Origin: Myxococcales bacterium
Lineage (GTDB): Bacteria; Myxococcota; Polyangia; Nannocystales; Nannocystaceae
Reading direction: 5' to 3'
Length of the DNA stretch: 64,000 nt
NCBI GenBank assembly: GCA_016793465.1
Contig: JAEUJW010000053.1
Span: 354,643-418,642 of the forward strand
Below the pieces are notes generated by a model. It worked only from the letters and a program-made list of their open reading frames with translations. It searched no databases and was not told the DNA's origin. Every line of letters begins with the position of its first letter. Position 1 is the first letter of the stretch. Below are positions 13,467-21,785 of this stretch, piece by piece. The position numbers and the translations under genes are program-made.

Positions 13467-15536
13467 ATGTCGGAGACCAAGAAGTGGCCGTGGGACAAGC
13501 CGGGCCCGAAGAGCGGGGCGACCGAGCGCGCGCGCAGATCTGCGAGCGACGAGCCGCCGCTGTTCGCGTATTGCCGCGATCTGGGGGCGGCGCCGACGGT
13601 CAGCCCGGGCCTCGACCCCGCGGGGCCGCCGCTGACGACCTCGGGTGACGGGCGCTACGGCCTCGGCATGGAGCTCGGGCGCGGCGGGGGCGGGGTGGTG
13701 TACCTCGGCACCGACAAGTTCCTGCGCCGCAGCGTGGCCCTGAAGGTGCTGTCGCCCGACCTGGTGACCGACCCGACGCGCGTGCAGGCGTTCGTCGAGG
13801 AGGCGATCATCACCGGCGGGCTCGAGCACCCCAACATCGTGCCGGCCTACGACCTCGGGGTCAGCCCGATCCTCGGCATGTACTACACGATGAAGCGGCT
13901 GACCGGGCGGCCGCTGTCGGACGTGATCGCGGCGCTGCGCAAGGGCGACGCGGCCACGGCGCAGGCGTTCGGCATGTACCGCCTGCTCGGCTGCTTCATC
14001 GAGCTGTGCCGCGCGGTGGCCTACGCGCACTCGCGCGGGGTGCTGCACTGCGACCTGAAGCCGGAGAACGTGTTCATCGGCGAGTTCGGCGAGGTCGTGC
14101 TGGTCGACTGGGGGCTGGCGCAGGTGCTCGGCCAGGGCGGCAAGAACCAGGCCCGCGCCCGCATGCACGCGGGCACGCCGGAGTACATGGCGCCCGAGCA
14201 GATCACCAAGAGCGGGCTCGACCTCGACGTGCGCAGCGACATCTGGTCGCTCGGGGTGATCCTCTACGAGCTGCTGACGCTGACGGTGCCGTTCCAGGGG
14301 GCCAACGCGCGCGAGATCCTGATGCGCGTGATGGTCGAGCCGCTCGAGCCCCCGGCCGTGCGCGCGCCGACGCGGACGTTCCCGCCGGGCGTCGAGGACA
14401 TCACCCGGCGCGCCCTCAGCAAGAACCGCGAGCACCGCTACGCCTCGGTCGGCGACCTGCTGCACGAGCTCGAGGGCGAGCTCGAGGGCACGCGCGAGCG
14501 CCTGCGCCGCAGCGAGTCGGCGCGCCGCTCGCTCGAGACGGTCGAGATGCTGCTCGACCGCCTGCGCGGGCTCGAGTCCGAGGTCGACGCCATGCTCGCG
14601 GCCCACCCCTCGCGCGAGGAGCCCGGCGGGGTGATGACGGCGTTCTCCGACGAGCCGCGCCTGGCCGACCGCCGCCGCGTGCTGCTCGGCGGCTACGGCG
14701 AGGCGGCGGCCCACCTGCTGCACGGGCTCGAGGCCGACGGCGAGGCGCAGTCGATCGGCGACGCGGCCGGCGACCTCTACTGGCGCATCTTCCTGCGCAT
14801 CTACCCGTCGCACACGCCGACGTCGGGGACCAACAAGGAGGTCGCCAACGACCTATTAAATCGCCTGAGCGAGAAGGCGTTCACCGCGGTGATCCGCGCC
14901 GGGCGCAAGCTGACGCGCTCGCGCGAGTTCGCGTCGCTGCCGACGATGGAGGTGCAGAAGCCGGCGCCGACCTTCGAGGACCCGTGGCTCAGCGTGGTCT
15001 CGACGCTGTGCAGCGACGACTTCGACGAGCTCGACCCGGACCAGGCGCCGTCGGCCCTGCGCCAGCTGATCACCCGCATCACGTTCCTCCAGCGCATCAG
15101 CCTGTTCAACGCGGTGCCGACGTACGCGCTGATGGCGATCGCCGAGGCCTGCCAGGAGTACAACTTCAACCGCGACCAGCCGATCTTCCGCCAGGGCGAC
15201 CCGGGCGACTCGATCTGCATGCTGCTCGAGGGCCAGGTCGAGGTCGTGCGCGACGGCTCGGTGATCAACCGCCTCGGCCCCGGCGACATCTGCGGCGAGG
15301 TCGCGGTGCTCAGCCGGGCCCCCCGCACCGCCGGCGTGGTCGCGGCGTCGCCGGTCAAGACGCTGATGCTCGGCGCGGACCGCTTCAGGAGGATCGTCCG
15401 CGAGAACGGCGACATCGGCCTCGCGGTCGTGCAGGTGCTGAGCGAGCGCCTCGTCGTCGCCACCGAGCGCGAGGCGGCCCTGCGCACGCTGACCAACATC
15501 CTCACCAAAAAAGCCGGCCACCAGAGCCACTCCTGA
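13467..15536 (+). CDS. Ser/Thr protein kinase fused to a cyclic-nucleotide-binding domain
   Basis: 689 residues. An N-terminal ~60-residue disordered region precedes a Hanks-type kinase (residues ~64-345): glycine loop LGRGGGGVVYLG, Lys93 in VALKVL, catalytic loop HCDLKPEN (Asp196; the Arg of HRD is Cys), metal loop DWG (214-216) instead of DFG, then GTPEYMAPEQ. A helical linker follows, then a cNMP-binding/CRP-like domain (residues ~545-665: FRQGDPGDSICMLLEGQVEVV, LGPGDICGEVAVLS). No transmembrane helix is seen, so the kinase is probably soluble and gated by a nucleotide or similar ligand. TATCAT at 13437 may be its -10. Confidence 0.92.
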   Translation: MSETKKWPWDKPGPKSGATERARRSASDEPPLFAYCRDLGAAPTVSPGLDPAGPPLTTSGDGRYGLGMELGRGGGGVVYLGTDKFLRRSVALKVLSPDLVTDPTRVQAFVEEAIITGGLEHPNIVPAYDLGVSPILGMYYTMKRLTGRPLSDVIAALRKGDAATAQAFGMYRLLGCFIELCRAVAYAHSRGVLHCDLKPENVFIGEFGEVVLVDWGLAQVLGQGGKNQARARMHAGTPEYMAPEQITKSGLDLDVRSDIWSLGVILYELLTLTVPFQGANAREILMRVMVEPLEPPAVRAPTRTFPPGVEDITRRALSKNREHRYASVGDLLHELEGELEGTRERLRRSESARRSLETVEMLLDRLRGLESEVDAMLAAHPSREEPGGVMTAFSDEPRLADRRRVLLGGYGEAAAHLLHGLEADGEAQSIGDAAGDLYWRIFLRIYPSHTPTSGTNKEVANDLLNRLSEKAFTAVIRAGRKLTRSREFASLPTMEVQKPAPTFEDPWLSVVSTLCSDDFDELDPDQAPSALRQLITRITFLQRISLFNAVPTYALMAIAEACQEYNFNRDQPIFRQGDPGDSICMLLEGQVEVVRDGSVINRLGPGDICGEVAVLSRAPRTAGVVAASPVKTLMLGADRFRRIVRENGDIGLAVVQVLSERLVVATEREAALRTLTNILTKKAGHQSHS

Positions 15537-15598
15537 CGCCGACTTCGTGGGTCCGATCGCGGTCCGATCAGGAAACGGTGTAAAGGGGGTTTGGTTCG

Positions 15599-15627
15599 TT
15601 GAGGTAGTTGAGGGACGGGTGTAGCTT
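15599..15627 (+). promoter_or_regulatory. candidate promoter of the Cys-rich lipoprotein array
   Basis: TTGAGG, 17-nt spacer, TAGCTT, followed by a ~50-nt leader to the first gene of the array at 15683. The same -10 hexamer TAGCTT occurs in the promoter at 37988-38016. Confidence 0.4.
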
Positions 15628-15682
15628 GGGCGCGGTTGGGCGTTTTGTGGGGCTTGCCCCGAACGCCTGACCCGAGAAAGCC

Positions 15683-16603
15683 ATGCGACGCGCGCTTCTG
15701 CTCAGCCTCGGGACGATCGTCGAGTGCGGCCCACCGGGCGCGCCGCAGAGCCGCGAGAGCACGAACGAGGGCGGCGGAGAGCCGACGAGCGCGGGCCCGG
15801 CGAACCCGACGACAGGGAGCGTGGCGCCGGGCAGCACCGGCGGCTCGACGCAGGGGTCGACGGGTGAGGCCACGGTACAGGCGTCGACAGGCGCGGAGAC
15901 GACGTACGGGACGTTCATCGTGGCGTTCGATACGCCGGACTTCGAAGAGTGCGACACCTGGGCCCAGGATTGCCCGGCGGGGCAAAAATGCACGATCTAC
16001 GCAGAAAATGGCGGCAACTCGTGGAACGCGACCCAATGCGTGCCGGTGATGGAGGACCCGGTGAAGCCCGGTGAGCCGTGCTTCGTGGTCGAGAACGGGG
16101 TCAGCGGGATCGACAACTGCGAGCTCGGCTCGTACTGCTGGGACACGAACGCGGAGAATGTCGGCGTATGCGTTGCACATTGCAAGGGCACGCCCGAGGC
16201 GCCGTTCTGCGAACCAGGGTACTCATGCGCGGTTTACGGCTGGGCGTATCTACATCTCTGTCTCAAGGGCTGCGATCCGCTGCTGCAGGATTGCCCGATT
16301 GCGGACGATCTGTGCATAGCGAACCCGTCCTCCGATGGCTTTCTTTGCGTGCTCGCCCCCTCCGGCGGGGGGCATGTGCACGATCCTTGCGAGTTCGCCA
16401 ATTCGTGCGACAAGGGGCTCGTATGCCTCGACTCGAGCGCGGCGGTCGAGTGCGACCCGGCCGCGTCGGGCTGCTGCGAGCCGTTCTGTGATTTGTTCGC
16501 GCCGAACACGTGCCCCGGACAGGGGCAGGTGTGCACGCCATATTATGACGATCCGGCGCCGCCGGAGATGGAACACATCGGTTTCTGTAGTGTGCCCGGA
16601 TAG
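15683..16603 (+). CDS. Cys-rich lipoprotein, array copy 1
   Basis: 306 residues, first of a tandem paralogue family. Short N-terminal hydrophobic segment ending ...TIVEC-GPPG; the lipobox is poorer than in the other copies. A Ser/Thr/Gly linker (to ~residue 73) leads to the family core: TFIV..F, CDTWAQDCPAGQKC, WNATQCVPVMEDP, GEPCFVVENGVSGIDNC, then a C-terminal Cys repeat (CDPLLQDC, HDPCEFANSCDKGLVC, ECDPAASGCCEPFC, NTCPGQGQVCTPYY). About 30 Cys suggest disulfide-rich folding outside the cytoplasm. The function is unknown. It is followed by copy 2 after 8 nt, so the array is probably one transcript. Confidence 0.85.
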   Translation: MRRALLLSLGTIVECGPPGAPQSRESTNEGGGEPTSAGPANPTTGSVAPGSTGGSTQGSTGEATVQASTGAETTYGTFIVAFDTPDFEECDTWAQDCPAGQKCTIYAENGGNSWNATQCVPVMEDPVKPGEPCFVVENGVSGIDNCELGSYCWDTNAENVGVCVAHCKGTPEAPFCEPGYSCAVYGWAYLHLCLKGCDPLLQDCPIADDLCIANPSSDGFLCVLAPSGGGHVHDPCEFANSCDKGLVCLDSSAAVECDPAASGCCEPFCDLFAPNTCPGQGQVCTPYYDDPAPPEMEHIGFCSVPG

Positions 16604-16611
16604 GAGACACC

Positions 16612-17583
16612 ATGAGATTTTCACTGAAGATGACGAATGCGTGGGTGCTGGGGCTGTTGGCGTGCGGACCGGCGGGGCCGGGCACGCCGCAGGGCGGCTC
16701 CGAGGAGTCGAGCGGCGCGGCGCCGGCGGAGTCGACGGGGCAGCCGGGCACGACGCCGTCGCCGACGAGCGGGGGAGACTCGTCGACCTCGGCGGACACG
16801 GGGATCGGGACGGGGATCGTCGGCAGCACGTCGGCGTCGACGGGCGGCAGCGGCTCGAGCGGCGCCGCCGACGACGGGACGTTCATCATCGAGCCGGACC
16901 ACCCCGAGGGGCCGACCTGCGACGTGTGGGCGCAGGACTGTGCGCCCGGCGAGAAGTGCGTGCCGTACGCCAACGACGGCGGGCACTCGTGGAACTCATT
17001 AAAATGTGTGCCGGTGATGGAGGACCCGGCCAAGCCGGGGGAGCCGTGCTTCGTGGTGGACAACGGGGTCAGCGGGATCGACAACTGCGACTTCGGGGCC
17101 TACTGCTTCTACGTCGACCCCGACACCAACGAGGGGGAGTGCGTGGCCATGTGCATCGGCACGCCCGAGTCGCCGACGTGCCCGGACCCCGAAAATACGT
17201 ACTGCGCGCTCACCTCCGACGGGGTCATTAATTTGTGCATCGATCGCTGCGACCCGCTCGAGCAGGACTGCTCGGAGGGGGAGGTGTGCATCGATACTAT
17301 CGGCGGCGAGTTCCTGTGTGTGCTCGACGGGTCGGGGGACGAGGGGCAGCTCCACGACGCGTGCGAGTACGCGAACGCGTGCGACCCGGGCTTCATGTGC
17401 GTGACGGACGCGGCCGCGGCCGCGGTGGAGTGCGACCCGGCGGCCACCGGCTGCTGCGAGCCGTTCTGCGACGCGACCAAGCCGAACATGTGCCCGGGCA
17501 TGGGTCAGGTTTGTACGCCGTATTTCGAGGAGGGGCAGGCGCCGGGGCAGGAGCACATCGGGGTGTGCACGCTGCCGCCGTGA
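16612..17583 (+). CDS. Cys-rich lipoprotein, array copy 2
   Basis: 323 residues. Signal peptide with a good lipobox (GLLAC-GPAGPG), preceded by GGAGACACC as ribosome binding site. The Ser/Thr/Gly linker runs to about residue 80 and is followed by the same core as its neighbours: CDVWAQDCAPGEKC, CVPVMEDPAKPGEPCF, NGVSGIDNC, CDPLEQDC, CEYANACDPGFMC, ECDPAATGCCEPFC, CPGMGQVCTPYFEEGQAP. The segment encoding GVSGIDNC is nearly identical in DNA to that of copies 1 and 3, implying recent duplication or gene conversion. Contains a run of A/T-ending codons (TCA TTA AAA TGT near 16999) unusual for this genome. Confidence 0.87.
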   Translation: MRFSLKMTNAWVLGLLACGPAGPGTPQGGSEESSGAAPAESTGQPGTTPSPTSGGDSSTSADTGIGTGIVGSTSASTGGSGSSGAADDGTFIIEPDHPEGPTCDVWAQDCAPGEKCVPYANDGGHSWNSLKCVPVMEDPAKPGEPCFVVDNGVSGIDNCDFGAYCFYVDPDTNEGECVAMCIGTPESPTCPDPENTYCALTSDGVINLCIDRCDPLEQDCSEGEVCIDTIGGEFLCVLDGSGDEGQLHDACEYANACDPGFMCVTDAAAAAVECDPAATGCCEPFCDATKPNMCPGMGQVCTPYFEEGQAPGQEHIGVCTLPP

Positions 17584-17591
17584 GGAGGGCC

Positions 17592-18551
17592 ATGCGACCC
17601 GCGCGCATCGGTTCGGGGCTGCTCGTCGGCGTGCTCGCGGGCGGGCCGCTCGCCTGTTATCCGCTGTATCGCACGCCCGGCGCGGAGGGCATGACGGAGA
17701 GCGGCGGCGGGTCCTCGACGGGAACGTCGAGCGGCGCGACGGGCGGGGCGGCGGTGACGACCGGGGTCGTCGCGCGCGGGACGACGGGCGAGGCGCCGGG
17801 GAGCGAAGGCGGCGGAGCCACGACGCCAGGGTGGACGACGGAGGGAGGCACGGGCGGGCAGACGTTCATCGTCGAGACGGACATGGGGTACGCCCCCTGG
17901 TGCGACAACTTCGCGCAGGATTGCCCGTCGGGATACAAGTGCTCGGCGTACGCCGAGGGCGGCGGGAACTCGTGGGACGCGCTCAAGTGCGTGCCGGTGA
18001 TGGAAGGCGCGGTGGGCGTCGGCGAGGCGTGCTTCGTCGAGGGTAACGGGGTCAGCGGGATCGACAATTGTGAGCTCGGCGCGTACTGCTGGGAGACCGA
18101 TGCCGAGAAAAAAGGGGTCTGTGTCGGGTTGTGCAGCGGTTCGCCGGAGGCGCCGGTGTGCCCGCCGAAGTCCATTTGTGCCATTTCGGGCTCGGGGATC
18201 CTCAACCTCTGTCTCGGGACTTGCGATCCTCTGACGCTGGATTGTGTGCAGAGCGGCGATGTTTGCATTTCGACCGGAGATACGTTTATTTGCGTACTGG
18301 ATGCGTCTGGCGAGGAGGGGCAGGCGCATGATCCGTGCGAGTATGTCAACTCGTGCGACCCGGGGCTCGCCTGTGTCGTCTCGACGGCGGCGGTCGAGTG
18401 CGACCCGGCCGTGTCGGGCTGCTGCGAGCCGTTCTGCGACCTGAACGAGCCGAACGAGTGCCCGGGGCAGGGGCAGGTGTGCACGCCGTGGTTCGAGCAG
18501 GGGCAGGCGCCGGAGGGTTATGAGAAAGTGGGGGTCTGTGCGCTGCCGTGA
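17592..18551 (+). CDS. Cys-rich lipoprotein, array copy 3
   Basis: 319 residues from the ATG at 17592, which has GAGGAGGG 3-10 nt upstream. Signal peptide ends GGPLAC-YPLY. The linker is rich in Ser, Thr, Gly and Val; the core repeats the family pattern (CDNFAQDCPSGYKC, CVPVMEGAVGVGEACF, NGVSGIDNC, YCWETDAEKKGVC, CDPLTLDCVQSGDVC, CEYVNSCDPGLAC, ECDPAVSGCCEPFCDL, CPGQGQVCTPWFEQGQAPEGYEKVGVC). It starts 8 nt after copy 2. Its 3' end overlaps the 5' part of the decayed fourth copy if that copy is read from an early start. Confidence 0.87.
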   Translation: MRPARIGSGLLVGVLAGGPLACYPLYRTPGAEGMTESGGGSSTGTSSGATGGAAVTTGVVARGTTGEAPGSEGGGATTPGWTTEGGTGGQTFIVETDMGYAPWCDNFAQDCPSGYKCSAYAEGGGNSWDALKCVPVMEGAVGVGEACFVEGNGVSGIDNCELGAYCWETDAEKKGVCVGLCSGSPEAPVCPPKSICAISGSGILNLCLGTCDPLTLDCVQSGDVCISTGDTFICVLDASGEEGQAHDPCEYVNSCDPGLACVVSTAAVECDPAVSGCCEPFCDLNEPNECPGQGQVCTPWFEQGQAPEGYEKVGVCALP

Positions 18552-18881
18552 GCGGTTGTTGGGTTGGGGGGTCGTGGCGTTCGCGGCCTGTGGGCCGTCG
18601 GAGCCGGCGGCGGAGGGCGGGAGCAGCGGGGGAGGCGGGGGGAGTTCGACGGAGACGCCGACGTCGGGGTCGAGCGGGACGACCGGCGGAGGGACGATGG
18701 CGGGGACGGGTACGGCGGTCGAGTGTGACACGCAGGCGAGCGGGTGCTGCGGGGCGCTGTGCGACCTGACTGTCGAGGATGCGTGTCCGGGGGCGGGGCA
18801 GGGGTTTGTGTGCCGTACTATCCGATGTGCCGTGTGCCCGGCGGTTACGAAGGGCTCGGGTTTTGTTCGGTGATGCCGTGA
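18538..18881 (+). pseudogene. Cys-rich lipoprotein, array copy 4, internally deleted and frameshifted
   Basis: Begins with a believable lipoprotein signal (GTG at 18538, RERLLGWGVVAFAAC-GPSEP) and a Ser/Thr/Gly linker, but then jumps straight to the last family block (VECDTQASGCCGALCDLTVEDACPGAGQ). Roughly 220 core residues are missing. Just after GAGQ the frame slips: two extra bases (or one lost) turn the expected QVCVPYYPMCRVPGGYEGLGFC into an unrelated tail ending at 18873; in the corrected frame the stop would be at 18881. A short product of ~110 residues could still be made, but the pattern is of a decaying paralogue. Confidence 0.75.
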
Positions 18882-18895
18882 GAGGAGCATGTGCC

Positions 18896-19861
18896 ATGAC
18901 GCGAGGCGGATTGTCTGGGTGCGCGTGGGTGCTGGGGGTGGCGATCGGGTGTGGGCCGGTCGGGCCGGGGTCGCCGCAGGCGGGCTCGGAGGGCGGGAGC
19001 AGCGGGGCGGCGCCGACGGGCGGCGAGGGGAGTACGCGGGGCACGACGGGCGCGATGGAGGCGACGGGGTCGACGGGTGGGACCGCCTCGACGGGCGGGA
19101 CCGGCTCGACGGGCGGGGGGACGAGCGCGGGGAGTGGGAGCTCGGGGGGAGGAGGGACGGAGGAGCTGACGTTCATCGTGCGGATGGACGGAGGTACTCT
19201 CGAGGAGTGCGATAACTGGGCGCAGGACTGCATGGCGGGATATAAATGTATGCCCTATGCGGACAACGGCGGGAACGCGTGGAATGCGTTGAAGTGCGTG
19301 CCGGTGATGGAGGACCCGGCCGGGGTCGGGGAGGCGTGCTTCGTGGTCGACAGCGCGGTCAGCGGGATCGACAATTGCGGGTTCGGGGCGATGTGCTGGG
19401 ACGTCGACGAGGAGAACATGGGGACCTGCGTGGCCATGTGCACGGGGACGCCGGACTCGCCGATGTGCGAGTCGGGCTTCGTGTGCCCGGTCTACGGCGA
19501 GGGAGTGATCAACATCTGTCTGCCGACCTGCCATCCGCTCGAGCAAGATTGCCCGGGAGGTGAGCTGTGTATCAATTATCTCGATGGGTTCATGTGCGTG
19601 TTCGACGCGTCGGGGGACGAGGGGCAGGCGCACGACGCGTGCGAGTTCGCGAACTCGTGCGACGTGGGGCTCGTCTGCTCGTACACGGAGGGGGCGGCCG
19701 ACGAGTGCGACCCGGCGGCGTCGGGCTGCTGCGAGCCGTATTGTGACGTGACCCTGGCGAACACGTGCCCGGGCGCGGGGCAGGTGTGCACGCCGTGGTT
19801 CGAGCCGGGGGACGCGCCGGAGGGCCTCGAGAACGTCGGCCTGTGCTCGCTCCCTGGGTGA
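18896..19861 (+). CDS. Cys-rich lipoprotein, array copy 5
   Basis: 321 residues from the ATG at 18896, with GAGAGGAG upstream as ribosome binding site. Signal peptide ends GVAIGC-GPVGPG. A long Gly/Ser/Thr linker (residues ~22-95) contains short TGGTGSTGG-like repeats. The core has every family block: CDNWAQDCMAGYKC, CVPVMEDPAGVGEACF, SAVSGIDNC, CHPLEQDCPGGELC, CEFANSCDVGLVC, ECDPAASGCCEPYCDV, CPGAGQVCTPWFEPGDAP. Function unknown; secretion and disulfide-rich folding are inferred from the signal peptide and Cys content. Confidence 0.87.
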   Translation: MTRGGLSGCAWVLGVAIGCGPVGPGSPQAGSEGGSSGAAPTGGEGSTRGTTGAMEATGSTGGTASTGGTGSTGGGTSAGSGSSGGGGTEELTFIVRMDGGTLEECDNWAQDCMAGYKCMPYADNGGNAWNALKCVPVMEDPAGVGEACFVVDSAVSGIDNCGFGAMCWDVDEENMGTCVAMCTGTPDSPMCESGFVCPVYGEGVINICLPTCHPLEQDCPGGELCINYLDGFMCVFDASGDEGQAHDACEFANSCDVGLVCSYTEGAADECDPAASGCCEPYCDVTLANTCPGAGQVCTPWFEPGDAPEGLENVGLCSLPG

Positions 19862-19870
19862 CGGCCGCGC

Positions 19871-20041
19871 GTCGTCGCGGTCGGGTGCGAGGCGGGGGCG
19901 AACGGGTGCTGCGCGTCGCTCTGAGGTCTGACGGCCGACGAGACCTGCCCGGGGCAGGGGCAGGTGTGCGTGGCGTGGTTCGCCGCCGAGCTGGCGCCCG
20001 CGGGGCGCGAGGACGTCGGTGTCTGTGCGGTGCCGAATTAA
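19871..20041 (+). pseudogene. Cys-rich lipoprotein, array copy 6, 3' remnant with nonsense codon
   Basis: Directly after copy 5, translation from 19871 reads VVAVGCEAGANGCCASL, then TGA at 19922-19924, then GLTADETCPGQGQVC and a tail ending VGVCAVPN before TAA at 20041. This aligns with the last ~55 residues of the family. The TGA falls where the paralogues have a conserved Cys (GCCEPFC), so TGC or TGT to TGA is the simplest change. The 5' part of the gene is gone. It cannot make a family protein by itself. Confidence 0.75.
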
Positions 20042-20056
20042 TTATTTCTGACCAAT

Positions 20057-21661
20057 TTAATTAATGGTGATGGTGGCGTCGAACCAGTTGATGCCGTCGG
20101 TCCATTCGATGTCGTTGGCGAGGCGGATGGACTGGCGGGGGTCGTCGACGAGGGTGGGGGCGGGGTCGGGGAGGTGGATGCCGATGCGGTAGTCGGCGGC
20201 GGGGACGTCGCCTGGGAGCGTGATGTCGATGCAAATCGTCGACGTTTCGCCGGGCTGGAGGGTGCGCAGGTCGAAGTCGGGGACGTTGACGATGCGGGTG
20301 GGGCCGTCGAGCACAATATTAAAGGGGCGCGGGTTGATGGGGGCGGCGTAGCCATCATTAAAGACTTCGATGGAGACGGGGAGGTTGTCGCCGGGGGCGA
20401 CGCTGTCGGGGTGGCGCAGGGCGGTGACGGCGAGGCGGTAGCCGAGGCGGCAGGCGATCTCGGCGTAGCAGCCGTCGGTTTGCCAGCTCTCGAGCACGCC
20501 GGGGTGGTAGGCGGCGTTGATGTGGGTCCAGTGGAGGAGGGCGAGCTCGTCCCTGGCGGTGGGGCACTCGGAGCGCGGCGGGTTGACGGCGCAGGTCTCT
20601 CCGCTGACGACGACGTACGGCGAATCTTCGATGATGTAGTCCTTCTCGCCGGGCTCCTGGTAGGTGCCGTAGTCGTCGTCGGAGGCGAGGAAGCAGTCGT
20701 TGAGGTGGCCGATGCGGGCGCGGTCGCTGCCGTCGTGGGCGTCGGCGTCGGTGAGCGGGCCGGCGTAGGCGTCGGCCTTGAACGAGGGGCGGCGCACGGA
20801 GATCATGCGATCTTCGGGCAGGGCGGCGAGCAGGGCGCCCAGGATCTGCTTGCGCGGGCCGGGGGCGTCGAGGCCGTTGGTGGACGAGTGCCACTCGCCG
20901 TAGGCGCCGATGAAGCCGGCTTGCAGGTGCACGATCACGTCGGCGTGCTCCTGCAAGAGCGGGGCGATCTGGTCGATGTGCGCGAGGATGCGGTCGAGCT
21001 CGGCGTCGGCCTCGCCGACGTCGTCGGAGTAGTGGAAGCGCGGGGTGACCTTCATGCCGTGCTCGCGCACGAGGTCGAAGGCGGCGCCGAGGTCGTCGAG
21101 CAGGGCCTGGTCGAGGGGGGCGTCGCGGAACTCGGGGATGTAGATCTTGCCGTAGACGAGGGTGCGGCCGGCGTCGGTCTGGTCCTCGAGGTCGCCGGGG
21201 CCGAGGTCGCGGAGGTCGACGAATCCGTGGAAGCCGCGCTCGGGGTTTGTTAATAGTTCGGTGCAGGCGGGGGCGTCGCTGGGGTCGGCGCCGTCGCCGT
21301 AGAGCTGCGGGGCGAGGGCGACCGCGGTGACGCCGGGGCCGTCGGCGAGCGGGCAGGCGAGGCCGGGCGCGCCGGTGTCGGTGCCGGTGTCGCCGTCGGT
21401 GGTGGCGGTGGTGTCGCCGGGGAGCGTGGTCGGCGGGTCGGCGGTGGTGTCGCCGGGCGGCGTGGCGGAGGTCGGGAGGTCGGTGGTGTCGCCGGTGGTC
21501 GTGGTCGTGGAGGCGCCGGTGGTCGGCGGCGGGTCGGCGGTGGTGTCGGGGTCGGTGGCGGTGGCCGTGCTGGTGGCGGCGCCGGTGTCCCCGGCTGGTT
21601 CGCCGTTGCAGGCGAGGAGGGCGGAGGCGAGGAGCCACGAGTCGCGGGCGCGGGTCACCAT
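20057..21661 (-). CDS. DUF4874/DUF4832 lipoprotein, glycosidase-like
   Basis: 534 residues from the ATG at 21661; TATCGT lies 8 nt upstream, which supports this start over the earlier in-frame ATG. Signal peptide ends LLASALLAC. A Thr/Asp/Pro-rich linker of ~80 residues follows. The core begins with TNPERGFHGFVDLRD, the mark of DUF4874, and continues into a DUF4832 domain with AGFIGAYGEWHSS and a C-terminal beta-sandwich (FNDGYAAPINPRPFNIVL). These proteins are thought to be related to TIM-barrel glycoside hydrolases, but substrate is unknown. Converges with the remnant array copy, 15 nt apart. Confidence 0.85.
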   Translation of the reverse strand: MVTRARDSWLLASALLACNGEPAGDTGAATSTATATDPDTTADPPPTTGASTTTTTGDTTDLPTSATPPGDTTADPPTTLPGDTTATTDGDTGTDTGAPGLACPLADGPGVTAVALAPQLYGDGADPSDAPACTELLTNPERGFHGFVDLRDLGPGDLEDQTDAGRTLVYGKIYIPEFRDAPLDQALLDDLGAAFDLVREHGMKVTPRFHYSDDVGEADAELDRILAHIDQIAPLLQEHADVIVHLQAGFIGAYGEWHSSTNGLDAPGPRKQILGALLAALPEDRMISVRRPSFKADAYAGPLTDADAHDGSDRARIGHLNDCFLASDDDYGTYQEPGEKDYIIEDSPYVVVSGETCAVNPPRSECPTARDELALLHWTHINAAYHPGVLESWQTDGCYAEIACRLGYRLAVTALRHPDSVAPGDNLPVSIEVFNDGYAAPINPRPFNIVLDGPTRIVNVPDFDLRTLQPGETSTICIDITLPGDVPAADYRIGIHLPDPAPTLVDDPRQSIRLANDIEWTDGINWFDATITIN

Positions 21662-21785
21662 GGTCGGCGACGATACCCGAGTTCGCGGAGGGGCCGCGGG
21701 CAAGTCGTGCGGGTGCGCGGGCGATGCCGACCGCGCGCGCGGATGCGGGGCTCGCGGGCGGGTGTCGAGCGCGCGGCCGCGGACG

